From contig JAEUUP010000143.1 in NCBI GenBank assembly GCA_016787525.1, positions 62,001 to 126,000 on the forward strand: a stretch of 64,000 nt of DNA, in the 5' to 3' direction. Position numbers and translations under genes: made by a program. The DNA comes from Saprospiraceae bacterium (GTDB lineage Bacteria; Bacteroidota; Bacteroidia; Chitinophagales; Saprospiraceae). Position 1 is the stretch's first letter. Each line of letters begins with the position of its first letter. Positions 25,991 through 33,940 of the stretch are shown piece by piece. Below the pieces are notes generated by a model that made no database searches, was not told the DNA's origin, and saw only the letters and a program-made list of their open reading frames with translations.

Positions 25991-26902
25991 ATGTTCATCA
26001 AATTGCCGAAAATTTTAAAAAACACAACCAATATGACAGCTGCAACAATTTCTCGCATATCACTCAACCAACGTGCACCCATTCGTGCCATTCCGCCAAG
26101 CCTTATCGAACAAGGTATCCAAACCCGCCTCAGACGTAATCATGCATGGCTAGAAATGGGCGAAGGAGAGCCTATCATCTATCTCCATGGTTTGATGGGC
26201 GGTGTATTCAATTGCCCACAAGTTTTTGGACAACTATCTGCGCATTTTCGCATGATTATGCCCTTCCAACCCATGTACGATTTGCCCAAAGAACAAACCA
26301 ATTGTGCAGGGCTTGCCGCTTATTTACTATCGTTCATCAACGAACTGAGATTGCCTCAAGTCACCATTATCGGTCATTCCACAGGAGGGTGTGTGGCGAC
26401 GCATTTTGCTGCTACTAATCCCGAACGTGTCAAAGCACTGATACTAACAGGTAGCGCGGGACTGAGTAATACGCCTCTAAATACGGGCTTTATACAACGT
26501 AAAAATCCAGAATATATCTATGAAGGTATGCAAGCCATCTACGCCGACCCCTCAGTAGCCGACCCCAAAGCGGCTCAAGAGGTCTATGAAGCTTCTCAAA
26601 ATTCTGATACTTTAGGGCATATTCTACGCCTAACTCGCGATGTAACCATTAACAAAACGTATCACTTATTACCAAAGATTGCCGCACCAACGCTGTTACT
26701 TTGGGGCGATACCGATATGATTACACCAACCTCGTGTGCGCACGATTTTCATAATTTGATACCCAACTCCGAACTGCATTTTCTCGACAAATGCGGTCAT
26801 GCACCTTTGCAAGAGTTTCCAGAACAGAGCCTTTTTATTATTGAAAATTTTTTGGGAAAGGCACTAAAAACTAACTTCGTCGAAGAAACTGCTTTCATTT
26901 GA
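25991..26902 (+). CDS. Alpha/beta hydrolase
   Basis: 303 residues from ATG 25991; MTAATISRISLNQ at 26033 is an alternative start and may be the real one. The nucleophile elbow is GHSTGG; the acid and histidine of the triad are probably Asp in LLWGDTDMITP and His in DKCGHAPLQEFP. The oxyanion region is YLHGLMGGVF. Esterase, lipase or dehalogenase-like activity cannot be separated from the sequence. Divergent from the GH3 gene across a 280-base spacer in which I see only the GH3 -7 box and a degenerate motif (TACTAAGGGG, 25804). Confidence 0.85.
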   Translation: MFIKLPKILKNTTNMTAATISRISLNQRAPIRAIPPSLIEQGIQTRLRRNHAWLEMGEGEPIIYLHGLMGGVFNCPQVFGQLSAHFRMIMPFQPMYDLPKEQTNCAGLAAYLLSFINELRLPQVTIIGHSTGGCVATHFAATNPERVKALILTGSAGLSNTPLNTGFIQRKNPEYIYEGMQAIYADPSVADPKAAQEVYEASQNSDTLGHILRLTRDVTINKTYHLLPKIAAPTLLLWGDTDMITPTSCAHDFHNLIPNSELHFLDKCGHAPLQEFPEQSLFIIENFLGKALKTNFVEETAFI

Positions 26903-26948
26903 ACTAAGGCTGTGTTTTCTTTTCTAATTTTGTGGCTCGTTATTAGTT

Positions 26949-26993
26949 GATTGGTTATTCGTTACTGGTTTGGTTGTGCGAATAACCAATCAG
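26949..26993. terminator. Hairpin downstream of the alpha/beta hydrolase
   Basis: GATTGGTTATTCG and CGAATAACCAATC form a 13-bp perfect stem with about 17 bases between. The arm resembles that of the hairpin at 12144. Confidence 0.6.
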
Positions 26994-27030
26994 CTAGTAA
27001 CTTAATAGCAAATCAACTAAACTAACTATC

Positions 27031-27498
27031 ATGGATAAACCGCTGTATTCTTTTGAGCCATTCAAACAAACAACCGACTGGGTTTTAGTTCTGACAATCG
27101 GTATCGTTCTCCTGATGCTGTTGGTAGGGCTTTGGGTCAAAAAAAAGAGTACGCTGGACACGAATCGGCGCAGTATGTTGATGATGATTTTCTTTTTCAT
27201 TGGAACAATTGCAGCTGGCACAACTTTTTTCAGATTGTTTTCGATGTGGAAACTCAAACCTGTCTCCATCTACAACAACCGCATCGAGACTCCTTATGGT
27301 GCAGCACCTTTCAATAATATTCGCGATTTCTATATCAAGTTGGAGAGACATTATAAACCTATGAATCCCAACGAAATACAAGACTCTGCTCGTTATTTTT
27401 TCTTACTGGAACGCAATGATAAAACGCACGTACTGAGCGAAGGTGACTACCCTGTGGATTCTATTTTAGTCAAACTGAACGAAGCCATGGGTTATTGA
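27031..27498 (+). CDS. Membrane protein of unknown function
   Basis: 155 residues. Two membrane helices (about 14-35 and 50-68) are followed by a cytoplasmic or periplasmic domain of about 85 residues (IYNNRIETPYGAAPFNNIRDFYIKLERHYKPM.., ending FFLLERNDKTHVLSEGDYPVDSILVKLNEAMGY) that looks PH-like. Not recognised further. The stop codon is directly followed by a CCCCTCAGTA copy and then a bidirectional terminator. Confidence 0.75.
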   Translation: MDKPLYSFEPFKQTTDWVLVLTIGIVLLMLLVGLWVKKKSTLDTNRRSMLMMIFFFIGTIAAGTTFFRLFSMWKLKPVSIYNNRIETPYGAAPFNNIRDFYIKLERHYKPMNPNEIQDSARYFFLLERNDKTHVLSEGDYPVDSILVKLNEAMGY

Positions 27499-27531
27499 CC
27501 CCCTCAGTATCAGACTTCATTTCGAGGTCAA

Positions 27532-27577
27532 ATAAAAATGTCGGTCGAGAAATAAGATTCTCGATCGACATTTTTAT
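27532..27577. terminator. Bidirectional terminator between convergent genes
   Basis: A 20-bp stem with one mismatch (27532-27551 with 27558-27577), six-base loop, A-rich on the left arm and T-rich on the right arm, so it can work for both strands. Confidence 0.85.
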
Positions 27578-27596
27578 TATGGTAGGAATGGAAAAA

Positions 27597-27974
27597 TCAA
27601 TTAATCGTAATCGTTTTTTTCAAAGTTGCTGTAAATGTACGCAACTCGATTGAGTATTGTCCTTTGGGCTTGCTCGAAAAGTCAACTTCATAAATTGTAT
27701 TGACGGGCAATTGCCATAAGTTCTCATCTCTAAAAACAATTTGACTGTCTTTGTCTTTCACTGTGACAGAACTGAGATTGACATCAATTTTCTCAAAATC
27801 AATGTACACAATACGGTTTTCGTTGTCCGTATAAAAAGACCATTCTTTGATGGATGAACTTAATTTGCTTGAATCGTTTCCGTTGGGAGTAGAAATGGAA
27901 AGAAGTTGAGCGTTCAAGGGAGTTATAATTGCAAAAGCGACCAAAATGGCGGCTGCAGAGAACAATTTTTTCAT
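27597..27974 (-). CDS. Small secreted protein (DUF3244-like)
   Basis: 125 residues. Signal peptide 1-22 (PLNAQ). The rest resembles the DUF3244/T9SS-C-terminal-like beta domain: IDVNLSSVTVKDKDSQIVFRDENL and the end PKGQYSIELRTFTATLKKTITIN, which is the pattern of a sorting-domain-type Ig fold. No catalytic residues. Function unknown. Confidence 0.75.
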   Translation of the reverse strand: MKKLFSAAAILVAFAIITPLNAQLLSISTPNGNDSSKLSSSIKEWSFYTDNENRIVYIDFEKIDVNLSSVTVKDKDSQIVFRDENLWQLPVNTIYEVDFSSKPKGQYSIELRTFTATLKKTITIN

Positions 27975-28063
27975 GTCAGAGCAGTCTGTCAGTTTTAAAA
28001 ATGAGTCAATTATTTTTCAGTCATTACGAGTACACATAAGACTCGTTTTTGGTTTATGTGTCA

Positions 28064-28095
28064 CAAAGATAGCGGTAAAAAAAAATGGCACGCAA
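28064..28095 (-). promoter_or_regulatory. Promoter upstream of the small secreted protein
   Basis: On the minus strand TTG (28095-28093), 21 bases, TATCTTTG (28071-28064). Its downstream leader (about 84 bases) includes the small hairpin ACGAGT/ACTCGT near 28026-28045. Confidence 0.55.
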
Positions 28096-28098
28096 GTT

Positions 28099-28722
28099 TT
28101 ATTTTGTGACACAGCCTAAAACATCTAAAATACTACCGTATATGGTAGGCTTTGTATCTAAAAAAGATGTCAACTCTACCCAAACCGCCTGTTCTATATC
28201 TTCCGATGTTTGGGGCGTTAACGTCATTTCGGGTGTTGACATTGTGTACCACCATGTTTTTTTTAAAATTCTTTTTCCTTTCATTTCGTAAGTATGGTAT
28301 GTATGGCACAAAAAATCCCCTAATTCGACCTTTTTTAGCCCTGTTTCTTCTTGGATTTCTCGTACAGCAGCTTGCTCGGGTGATTCACCACGGTCAATTT
28401 TTCCTTTCGGTAAATCCCAATTATCGCGACGAAAAATCATTAAAACATCGTTTTTAGTATTTTTTACAACACCACCTGCCGCTTCGATGATTTTATAGAT
28501 ACTCTGAAAGTCATTCCACAATTGGTCTAAATTATCCGTATGAAGCACAATTTGATTATATTTTTTTGATTTTTCGAGCAAATCAATAATAGGGTGCAAA
28601 AACTTTTTTTTACCTAAATAACTCGTTACCAACGATTTATCATCATTTTTCCAAACATCAAGTACCCCCTCAGTATTTGTCAGAAATAAAGGTGTTTCGT
28701 TGATAAAAATCTTGTAAATCAT
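28099..28722 (-). CDS. Nudix hydrolase
   Basis: 207 residues from ATG 28722 (MIYKIFINETPLFLTN); an in-frame start at 28767 is less likely since the pyrE promoter lies there. A complete Nudix box, GKIDRGESPEQAAVREIQEE followed by TGL, matches Gx5Ex7REUxEExGU. A leader of about 85 residues precedes it. Such enzymes hydrolyse nucleoside diphosphate derivatives; the substrate is unknown. The gene is divergent from pyrE and its 5' end overlaps the pyrE promoter. Confidence 0.9.
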   Translation of the reverse strand: MIYKIFINETPLFLTNTEGVLDVWKNDDKSLVTSYLGKKKFLHPIIDLLEKSKKYNQIVLHTDNLDQLWNDFQSIYKIIEAAGGVVKNTKNDVLMIFRRDNWDLPKGKIDRGESPEQAAVREIQEETGLKKVELGDFLCHTYHTYEMKGKRILKKTWWYTMSTPEMTLTPQTSEDIEQAVWVELTSFLDTKPTIYGSILDVLGCVTK

Positions 28723-28729
28723 AACTTTG
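28700..28729 (+). promoter_or_regulatory. pyrE promoter
   Basis: TTG (28700-28702), 19 bases, TAACTTTG (28722-28729), ideal Bacteroidota spacing. The predicted start is about 20 bases before the pyrE ATG. It overlaps the first codons of the divergent Nudix gene. Confidence 0.8.
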
Positions 28730-28754
28730 CGTTTTTTATTAAAAATGTGAAAAT

Positions 28755-29390
28755 ATGAATACTGCAAACGAAGTTGCTGAAAAACTGTTGCAAATTAACG
28801 CTGTAAAACTCAGTCCACAAAATCCTTTTACATGGGCTTCGGGCATCAAATCTCCTATTTATTGTGACAACCGTTTGGTTCTCTCCTACCCCTCAGTGCG
28901 CTCCTTTGTTGTGGATGCTTTTGTTGCTCAATCTTCCCAATTTGCACCTTTCGACATTGTTGCGGGTGTCGCAACAGCAGGCATTCCACATGGCGCATTA
29001 TTGGCTGATAGGTTGGAAAAACCTTTTATCTACGTTCGCGAAAAAGCCAAATCGCATGGTCGTCAGAACCAAATTGAAGGCAATGTGTGGTCAGGTGCGA
29101 AAGTATTGGTCATCGAAGACCTTATTTCAACTGGTGGTTCGAGCCTCAAAGCCGTGGAGACTTTGCGCGAAGTCGGTTGCGAAGTAGTCGGTATTTTAGC
29201 CATTTTTAGCTATGGTTTTCAAAAAGCAACCGATGTTTTTGCCGAAGCAAATTGCCCTTTCGACACCTTATCGAACTACGATGCGCTGCTCAAAAAAGCG
29301 ATAGAGATGAATTATATAGCCGCAAATGACCTCGAAACACTTCAAAATTGGCGCATCTCTCCCAGCACTTGGGGAATTAATGACAAGTAA
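28755..29390 (+). CDS. pyrE: Orotate phosphoribosyltransferase
   Basis: 211 residues. The PRPP-binding motif is VLVIEDLISTGGSS, and the flexible loop KAKSHGRQNQIEG supplies catalytic lysines/arginines. It joins orotate with PRPP to give OMP in pyrimidine synthesis. Typical N-terminus FTWASGIKSPIYCDNRLVLSYP. It carries one motif variant (PSV). Confidence 0.97.
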   Translation: MNTANEVAEKLLQINAVKLSPQNPFTWASGIKSPIYCDNRLVLSYPSVRSFVVDAFVAQSSQFAPFDIVAGVATAGIPHGALLADRLEKPFIYVREKAKSHGRQNQIEGNVWSGAKVLVIEDLISTGGSSLKAVETLREVGCEVVGILAIFSYGFQKATDVFAEANCPFDTLSNYDALLKKAIEMNYIAANDLETLQNWRISPSTWGINDK

Positions 29391-29574
29391 ATGCGTTGTT
29401 TGAACACTTGTTTATAGTATTTTTTATATCTTTGCGGGCATTTTTTTGGAAGGTTGCTTGGAGATTAATTTTTTGTAAATAAAATTAATTTTTGTTGTAA
29501 ATTGTCCACCGAAACCCAACAGCCGAGAGATTCAAAAAACTAAAATTAAAAACCCGAAATACGATAGACTTTAA

Positions 29575-30654
29575 ATGAGCTTATTAACGGCTGCGTCTGA
29601 AAAATTCTTGTACGCATATATAAACAACGCTTCCCCAACGGGTTTTGAAGCATCGGGGCAAAAATTATGGGTTGACTACATTCGCCCTTATATTGACGAA
29701 TGGCATCTCGACAATTATGGCACTGCTTATGCCATTATCAACCCTAACCAACCTTATAAAGTGGTTATTGAAGGTCATGCCGACGAAATTTCGTGGTTTG
29801 TGAACTATATTGATGACAATGGGTTCATCAGCGTTGTTCGCAATGGTGGTTCTGACCATGTCATCGCGCCCTCCAAACGAGTCAATATTCACACAAAAAA
29901 AGGTATCGTAAAAGGTGTTTTTGGATGGCCCGCCATCCATGTCCGTCAAGGAAAAGATGCCAATCTAGTGCCTGAAATCGCCAATATTTTCATTGACATC
30001 GGTGCAAAAAACAAAGACGAAGTGCTTGAAATGGGTGTACATGTGGGTTGTGTCATTACTTATGAAGACGAATTGATTGAATTGAACAATCGCTACTATT
30101 GCGGTCGGGCTTTAGACAATCGGATTGGTGGTTTTTGCATTGCAGAAGTCGCACGCTTACTTAAAGAAAATAATATTATACTCCCATTTTCACTCTATAT
30201 AGTCAATGCCGTTCAAGAAGAAGTCGGTTTGCGTGGCGCAGAAATGATTGCTGATACCATCAAACCACATGTTGCTATCATTACCGATGTATGCCACGAT
30301 ACTTCTACACCCATGATGAATGCCAAAACTCAAGCCGACGTACGTTGTGGCAAAGGCCCAAGCCTCAGCTACGCCCCCTCAGTACACAACCGTCTTTTGA
30401 ATCTCATCATTGACACCGCTGAAGAAAAACAGATTCCATTCCAACGTCAAGCCTCAAGCCGAACCACAGGGACAGACACCGACGCTTTTGCCTATTCAAA
30501 TGGTGGTGTGGTTTCTGCGCTCATTTCGTTGCCACTGCGCTATATGCATACGACCGTCGAAATGGCGCACAAAGACGATGTGGAGAATGTGATAAAACTC
30601 ATGTACGAGGTGCTTCAAAAAATAGAAGCCAATCATAATTTCAAGTATTTTTAA
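29575..30654 (+). CDS. M42 family metallopeptidase (glutamyl aminopeptidase-like)
   Basis: 359 residues. Metal ligands and catalytic residues are readable: His in VIEGHADEI, bridging Asp in RALDNRIGG, Glu-Glu in VQEEVGLRGA, Asp in ITDVCHDT, and His in MHTTVEMAHKDD. M42 enzymes are cytoplasmic tetrahedral (TET) aminopeptidases that trim peptides, though some are annotated as endoglucanases. The 29391-29574 leader has a TATCTTTG -7 box at 29427-29434 with a short-spaced TTG at 29408. A terminator follows the stop. Confidence 0.93.
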   Translation: MSLLTAASEKFLYAYINNASPTGFEASGQKLWVDYIRPYIDEWHLDNYGTAYAIINPNQPYKVVIEGHADEISWFVNYIDDNGFISVVRNGGSDHVIAPSKRVNIHTKKGIVKGVFGWPAIHVRQGKDANLVPEIANIFIDIGAKNKDEVLEMGVHVGCVITYEDELIELNNRYYCGRALDNRIGGFCIAEVARLLKENNIILPFSLYIVNAVQEEVGLRGAEMIADTIKPHVAIITDVCHDTSTPMMNAKTQADVRCGKGPSLSYAPSVHNRLLNLIIDTAEEKQIPFQRQASSRTTGTDTDAFAYSNGGVVSALISLPLRYMHTTVEMAHKDDVENVIKLMYEVLQKIEANHNFKYF

Positions 30655-30661
30655 GGTTACA

Positions 30662-30695
30662 ATAAAGGTCGGCAGAGTTCATTGCCGACCTTTAT
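30662..30695. terminator. Terminator behind the M42 peptidase gene
   Basis: A perfect 13-bp stem ATAAAGGTCGGCA (30662-30674) with its complement (30683-30695), starting 8 bases after the stop. The right arm also runs into TATCTTTG (30693-30700), a -7-like box only 4 bases before the next ATG. Confidence 0.8.
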
Positions 30696-30704
30696 CTTTG
30701 TAGC

Positions 30705-31553
30705 ATGAAAATCATCAACCTCCTTGTTTATGGCAATTTTCTCATCGCAATGTGTGCTTATGCACAAACACTGCAAACACTTTATTTTTTAGGTTATCCC
30801 TTTTCATTTGGTCAGAGTCTTCCCGTTTTTGTAGCGTTTGCCACCTTTTTTCTTTACAATATCCACAAGCCTATTACGTTTTTCTTAAAAAATCAACTGA
30901 TTGATAATCAGCGTTTTTTAAAAACTAAAACGTTCAGTATCCCTCTCAGTATTTTGACTGTATTGGCAGGTTTGGTCTGTCTCTACCTATTTTTTCAACT
31001 CCAGTTAGCGACACAAGTCAGCCTCTTGATTGCAGCCTTTTTTTCATTGGCTTATGTGTTACCGATATTCAATGGCAAACGTTTACGAGATTTTCCTTAT
31101 GTTAAAATATTCACAATCGCCTTTGTATGGTCATTAGTAACCGTACTACTGCCCTTTTTAGATACTCAAACGACTATCAATAGGATAACTCTTTTGATAT
31201 TATCTGAAAAATCATTCTTTGTTTTTGCCCTGACACTTCCCTTTGACATTCGCGATATGGACTGGGACACCAAAACCGATGTCAAAACCATACCCCTCAG
31301 TATTGGCGTTAAAAAAACAAAAATATTGGCTCTATTTTGCCTGTTTATTTGCGCCATCCATGTCATTCTACTCTTCCAATTGAAAACCTATTCACTCAAA
31401 GACACAGGGTGGCTCATCACTTCTTACGCTATCAGTGGTATGGCTGTAGGACTGACTCAAAAAGAAAAAAACGATTATTTTTTTTATGGACTCATTGATG
31501 GTATGTTGCTCCTCCAGACCGTATTTCTACTCTTATTAGGTCATAATGTATAG
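30705..31553 (+). CDS. UbiA-like membrane prenyltransferase family protein
   Basis: 282 residues, mostly hydrophobic with about eight membrane segments. The second Asp-rich motif of the UbiA superfamily is present in PFDIRDMDWDTKTDVKTIPL, but the first (NDxxD) is not clearly readable (YNIHKPITFF is in its place). It may therefore be a divergent UbiA member with altered chemistry. The substrate is unknown. ATG at 30705 is immediately downstream of the terminator, so the true 5' end is uncertain. Two motif copies or variants encode PLSI. Confidence 0.7.
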   Translation: MKIINLLVYGNFLIAMCAYAQTLQTLYFLGYPFSFGQSLPVFVAFATFFLYNIHKPITFFLKNQLIDNQRFLKTKTFSIPLSILTVLAGLVCLYLFFQLQLATQVSLLIAAFFSLAYVLPIFNGKRLRDFPYVKIFTIAFVWSLVTVLLPFLDTQTTINRITLLILSEKSFFVFALTLPFDIRDMDWDTKTDVKTIPLSIGVKKTKILALFCLFICAIHVILLFQLKTYSLKDTGWLITSYAISGMAVGLTQKEKNDYFFYGLIDGMLLLQTVFLLLLGHNV

Positions 31554-31694
31554 AAAAACAAATTGATTGGATACCAAAAACGTGGCATTTTTGATAAAAC
31601 TATGTTCTTTTCTCTCTGAAAAGTTATCACGCTAAAGTTATGTTGACTATTTTAGCCTTAAAAAATATAAATTATACAACCAAATAAAACCGAT

Positions 31695-32243
31695 ATGCTT
31701 TCTTCTGAAAATGAAACGAACAGAACAATCACACCTACAATCACTCTTAACAATCATCAAAAACCATTTATTCTAAAAAAAACACTTGATGAATCTATTG
31801 TAATTGGCTTATTCAGCTTGGCAGATAATTTGACGAAAATTGGTGACGCTCACTGTCAGCGTTATGGCATCACAACCATGCAATATCTCATCATGTTGCA
31901 CTTGGCAGGAGACCCAAATATCGGTTATGCAGAGGATGACAAAATGCCACAGATAGTAGCCAGTGATTTGGCAGAAGTGCTTAATGTCTCACGTCCCAAT
32001 ATCAGCAATTTACTCAATGCTTTGATAGAAAAAAACTTGGTTCAGCAGGTAAGAGCCAAAACGGATTGGCGTAGAAAGTGGCTTATCTTAACCGAAGAAG
32101 GTTGGGCACTGCTTGAGAAATTGCAGCCTTTAAGACATCGCACCAATAATAGGTTGTTATCTCATTTGAGCAAAGATGAAAAAGTAGCATTTTTAGACTC
32201 AATCCAAACTTGTTTAGATTTGGTGAACAATAGAAAGCGTTAA
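31695..32243 (+). CDS. MarR family transcriptional regulator
   Basis: 182 residues. A winged helix fills about 60-150, with LAEVLNVSRPNISNLLNALIEKNLV as the recognition region and DWRRKWLILTEEGWALLEKL as the wing. The N-terminal about 35 residues are extra. The effector is not known; the neighbouring UbiA-like gene is upstream in the same direction. It converges on rfbD across a terminator. Confidence 0.9.
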   Translation: MLSSENETNRTITPTITLNNHQKPFILKKTLDESIVIGLFSLADNLTKIGDAHCQRYGITTMQYLIMLHLAGDPNIGYAEDDKMPQIVASDLAEVLNVSRPNISNLLNALIEKNLVQQVRAKTDWRRKWLILTEEGWALLEKLQPLRHRTNNRLLSHLSKDEKVAFLDSIQTCLDLVNNRKR

Positions 32244-32246
32244 ATT

Positions 32247-32286
32247 ATATGAATAGGGTTCGTACAATAGAACCCTATCTTCATAT
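32247..32286. terminator. Bidirectional terminator between marR-type gene and rfbD
   Basis: ATATGAATAGGGTTC pairs with GAACCCTAT..TCATAT across an eight-base loop, with one bulged CT. Confidence 0.75.
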
Positions 32287-32298
32287 GACTATTCATTT

Positions 32299-33180
32299 TT
32301 ATGGCAATTCTTTTAAACAAGCTATGAGGCTGTCGCGCCAATGGGGAATAGCGATGCCAAATGTGTCACGAAATTTAGCTTTATTCAACACACTGAATGG
32401 TGGGCGTTGAGCAGGTGTTGGATATTGCGACGACTCGATGGGATTGACTTGGCAACCGATTTCTCTGATGTCGAAAATAGCTTTTGTAAAGTCGTACCAA
32501 CTCGTTACACCTTCGTTGGAGTAATGAAAGACCCCCCTCAGTATTTTAGAGTCCACTTCTTGGTTTTCAATTTTCTCTATCACTTTTAAAATCGCGCGTG
32601 CCAAATCGCGGGCATAGGTGGGCGTTCCAATTTGGTCAAAAACAACATTCAATTGTTCGCGTTCTTTGCCCAATCGCAACATGGTTTTCACAAAATTATT
32701 GCCATATGAGCCATACACCCAAGAGGTGCGCAATACCAACGCTCGTTCGCAAAACTTAATCGCCGCTGAGTCGCCACGCAATTTCGTTTTGGCATACACA
32801 CCTTTGGGACTCGTGCGATCCCCTTCCTTGAACGGTGTGTTCTGATTGTTGTGATAGACATAATCTGTCGAAATATGAATCAGCGTCGCGCCTGTTTCTT
32901 GGCAAGCTTTCGCTAAGTTTCTTGCACCATTCACATTGATTTTCGTCGCTAATGCCACGTCCGTTTCGGCTTTGTCAACGGCTGTGTAAGCCGCACAATT
33001 GACGACATACTGAGGGGTATTACGTTTGAAAAAGCGCAAGGTTTCTCTCAGTTTTGTGATGTCTAATTGTTCGACATCGGTATAAATAAACTTAAATTGC
33101 GGGTGCGTAAACGCTAAAAAGCGAAATTCATTGCCGACTTGACCCGCCGCACCTGTGATAAGCACTGTTGGTTTTTCCAT
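32299..33180 (-). CDS. rfbD: dTDP-4-dehydrorhamnose reductase
   Basis: 293 residues. SDR-type Rossmann motif GAAGQVGNE; active-site YxxxK as Tyr-Ala-Lys-Thr-Lys in GVYAKTKLRGD; ISTDYVYHNNQNTPFKEGD is typical of RfbD/RmlD. It reduces dTDP-4-dehydro-L-rhamnose to dTDP-L-rhamnose with NAD(P)H for surface polysaccharide. rfbC lies 80 bases upstream in the same direction. rfbA and rfbB are not in this window. Two motif copies encode ILRG and NTPQY. Confidence 0.93.
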   Translation of the reverse strand: MEKPTVLITGAAGQVGNEFRFLAFTHPQFKFIYTDVEQLDITKLRETLRFFKRNTPQYVVNCAAYTAVDKAETDVALATKINVNGARNLAKACQETGATLIHISTDYVYHNNQNTPFKEGDRTSPKGVYAKTKLRGDSAAIKFCERALVLRTSWVYGSYGNNFVKTMLRLGKEREQLNVVFDQIGTPTYARDLARAILKVIEKIENQEVDSKILRGVFHYSNEGVTSWYDFTKAIFDIREIGCQVNPIESSQYPTPAQRPPFSVLNKAKFRDTFGIAIPHWRDSLIACLKELP

Positions 33181-33260
33181 AAAATACTAATGTTCGATGA
33201 TAGGAAAATCAGAAAAATTATTGAGATAGTAGGTTTTATTTTTGAAATTTACCAATCCCC

Positions 33261-33809
33261 TCAGTAAAAACGGCGATGCGCACCAAAAGTGGGGTGTATT
33301 TTATCTTTTTCGGACAAAATATATTCCGCTTCCGTCATTCCCCAATCAATGGCAAATGTCGGGTCGTTATAAATAATGCTGCCTTCGTGTGCTTTGGAGT
33401 AGAAATTGTCGCATTTGTAGAAAAACTCGGCGACTTCTGACAAAACAATAAAACCATGAGCGAATCCGCGTGGAATGAACAACTGTCGCTTGTTGTCAGC
33501 ACTCAAAATACACGAATAATGCTGACCATACGTCGGCGAGCCTTCGCGAATATCTACCGCAACATCCAACACTTCGCCTTCAATGCAGCGCACCAATTTG
33601 GCTTGGGCATATTCGCCCACTTGGTAATGCAACCCCCTCAGTACACCACGGGTTGACCGACTTTGATTGTCTTGAACGAATATGTTATTGATGCCCGCCG
33701 AGCGGAAAACATCGTAGTTGTAGCTCTCAAAAAAATAACCACGTTCGTCATTGAAGACACGCGGTTCAAAAATTTTCAGTCCTTCGATTCCCGTTTCTAT
33801 AAAAGGCAT
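33261..33809 (-). CDS. rfbC: dTDP-4-dehydrorhamnose 3,5-epimerase
   Basis: 182 residues, cupin fold, standard length. The catalytic histidine is in LRGLHYQVG and the partner Asp/Tyr region is FYKCDNFYSKAHEG. It epimerises dTDP-4-keto-6-deoxyglucose in rhamnose synthesis. The start motif MPFIETGIEGLKIFEPRVFNDERGYFFESYN is typical. The stop codon TGA is supplied by a TACTGAGGGG copy (minus strand 33266-33257: TAC, then TGA), and another copy inside encodes VLRGL, next to the catalytic histidine. Confidence 0.95.
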   Translation of the reverse strand: MPFIETGIEGLKIFEPRVFNDERGYFFESYNYDVFRSAGINNIFVQDNQSRSTRGVLRGLHYQVGEYAQAKLVRCIEGEVLDVAVDIREGSPTYGQHYSCILSADNKRQLFIPRGFAHGFIVLSEVAEFFYKCDNFYSKAHEGSIIYNDPTFAIDWGMTEAEYILSEKDKIHPTFGAHRRFY

Positions 33810-33857
33810 AAATATCTGATTGTTTGTTTGTTGATAATTGCGTTATTTCAAAAATGC

Positions 33858-33908
33858 AAAATTCCAACAATTTTCGCATGTCTCACATACTTGAATCGTT
33901 GGAATTTT
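33858..33908 (-). terminator. Hairpin behind the plug-domain protein gene
   Basis: AAAATTCCAAC and GTTGGAATTTT form an 11-bp perfect stem with a 29-base loop, about 33 bases after the stop of the gene ending at 33941. The large loop makes it a weak terminator. Confidence 0.5.
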
Positions 33909-33940
33909 GAGATTTCTAAAAATGCTTATTCATGTATGCC

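Noticed and set aside
30693-30700. TATCTTTG as a promoter of the UbiA-like gene
   Set aside because: It forms part of the terminator stem and sits 4 bases before the ATG, too close for a normal leader; no matching -33 box is seen.
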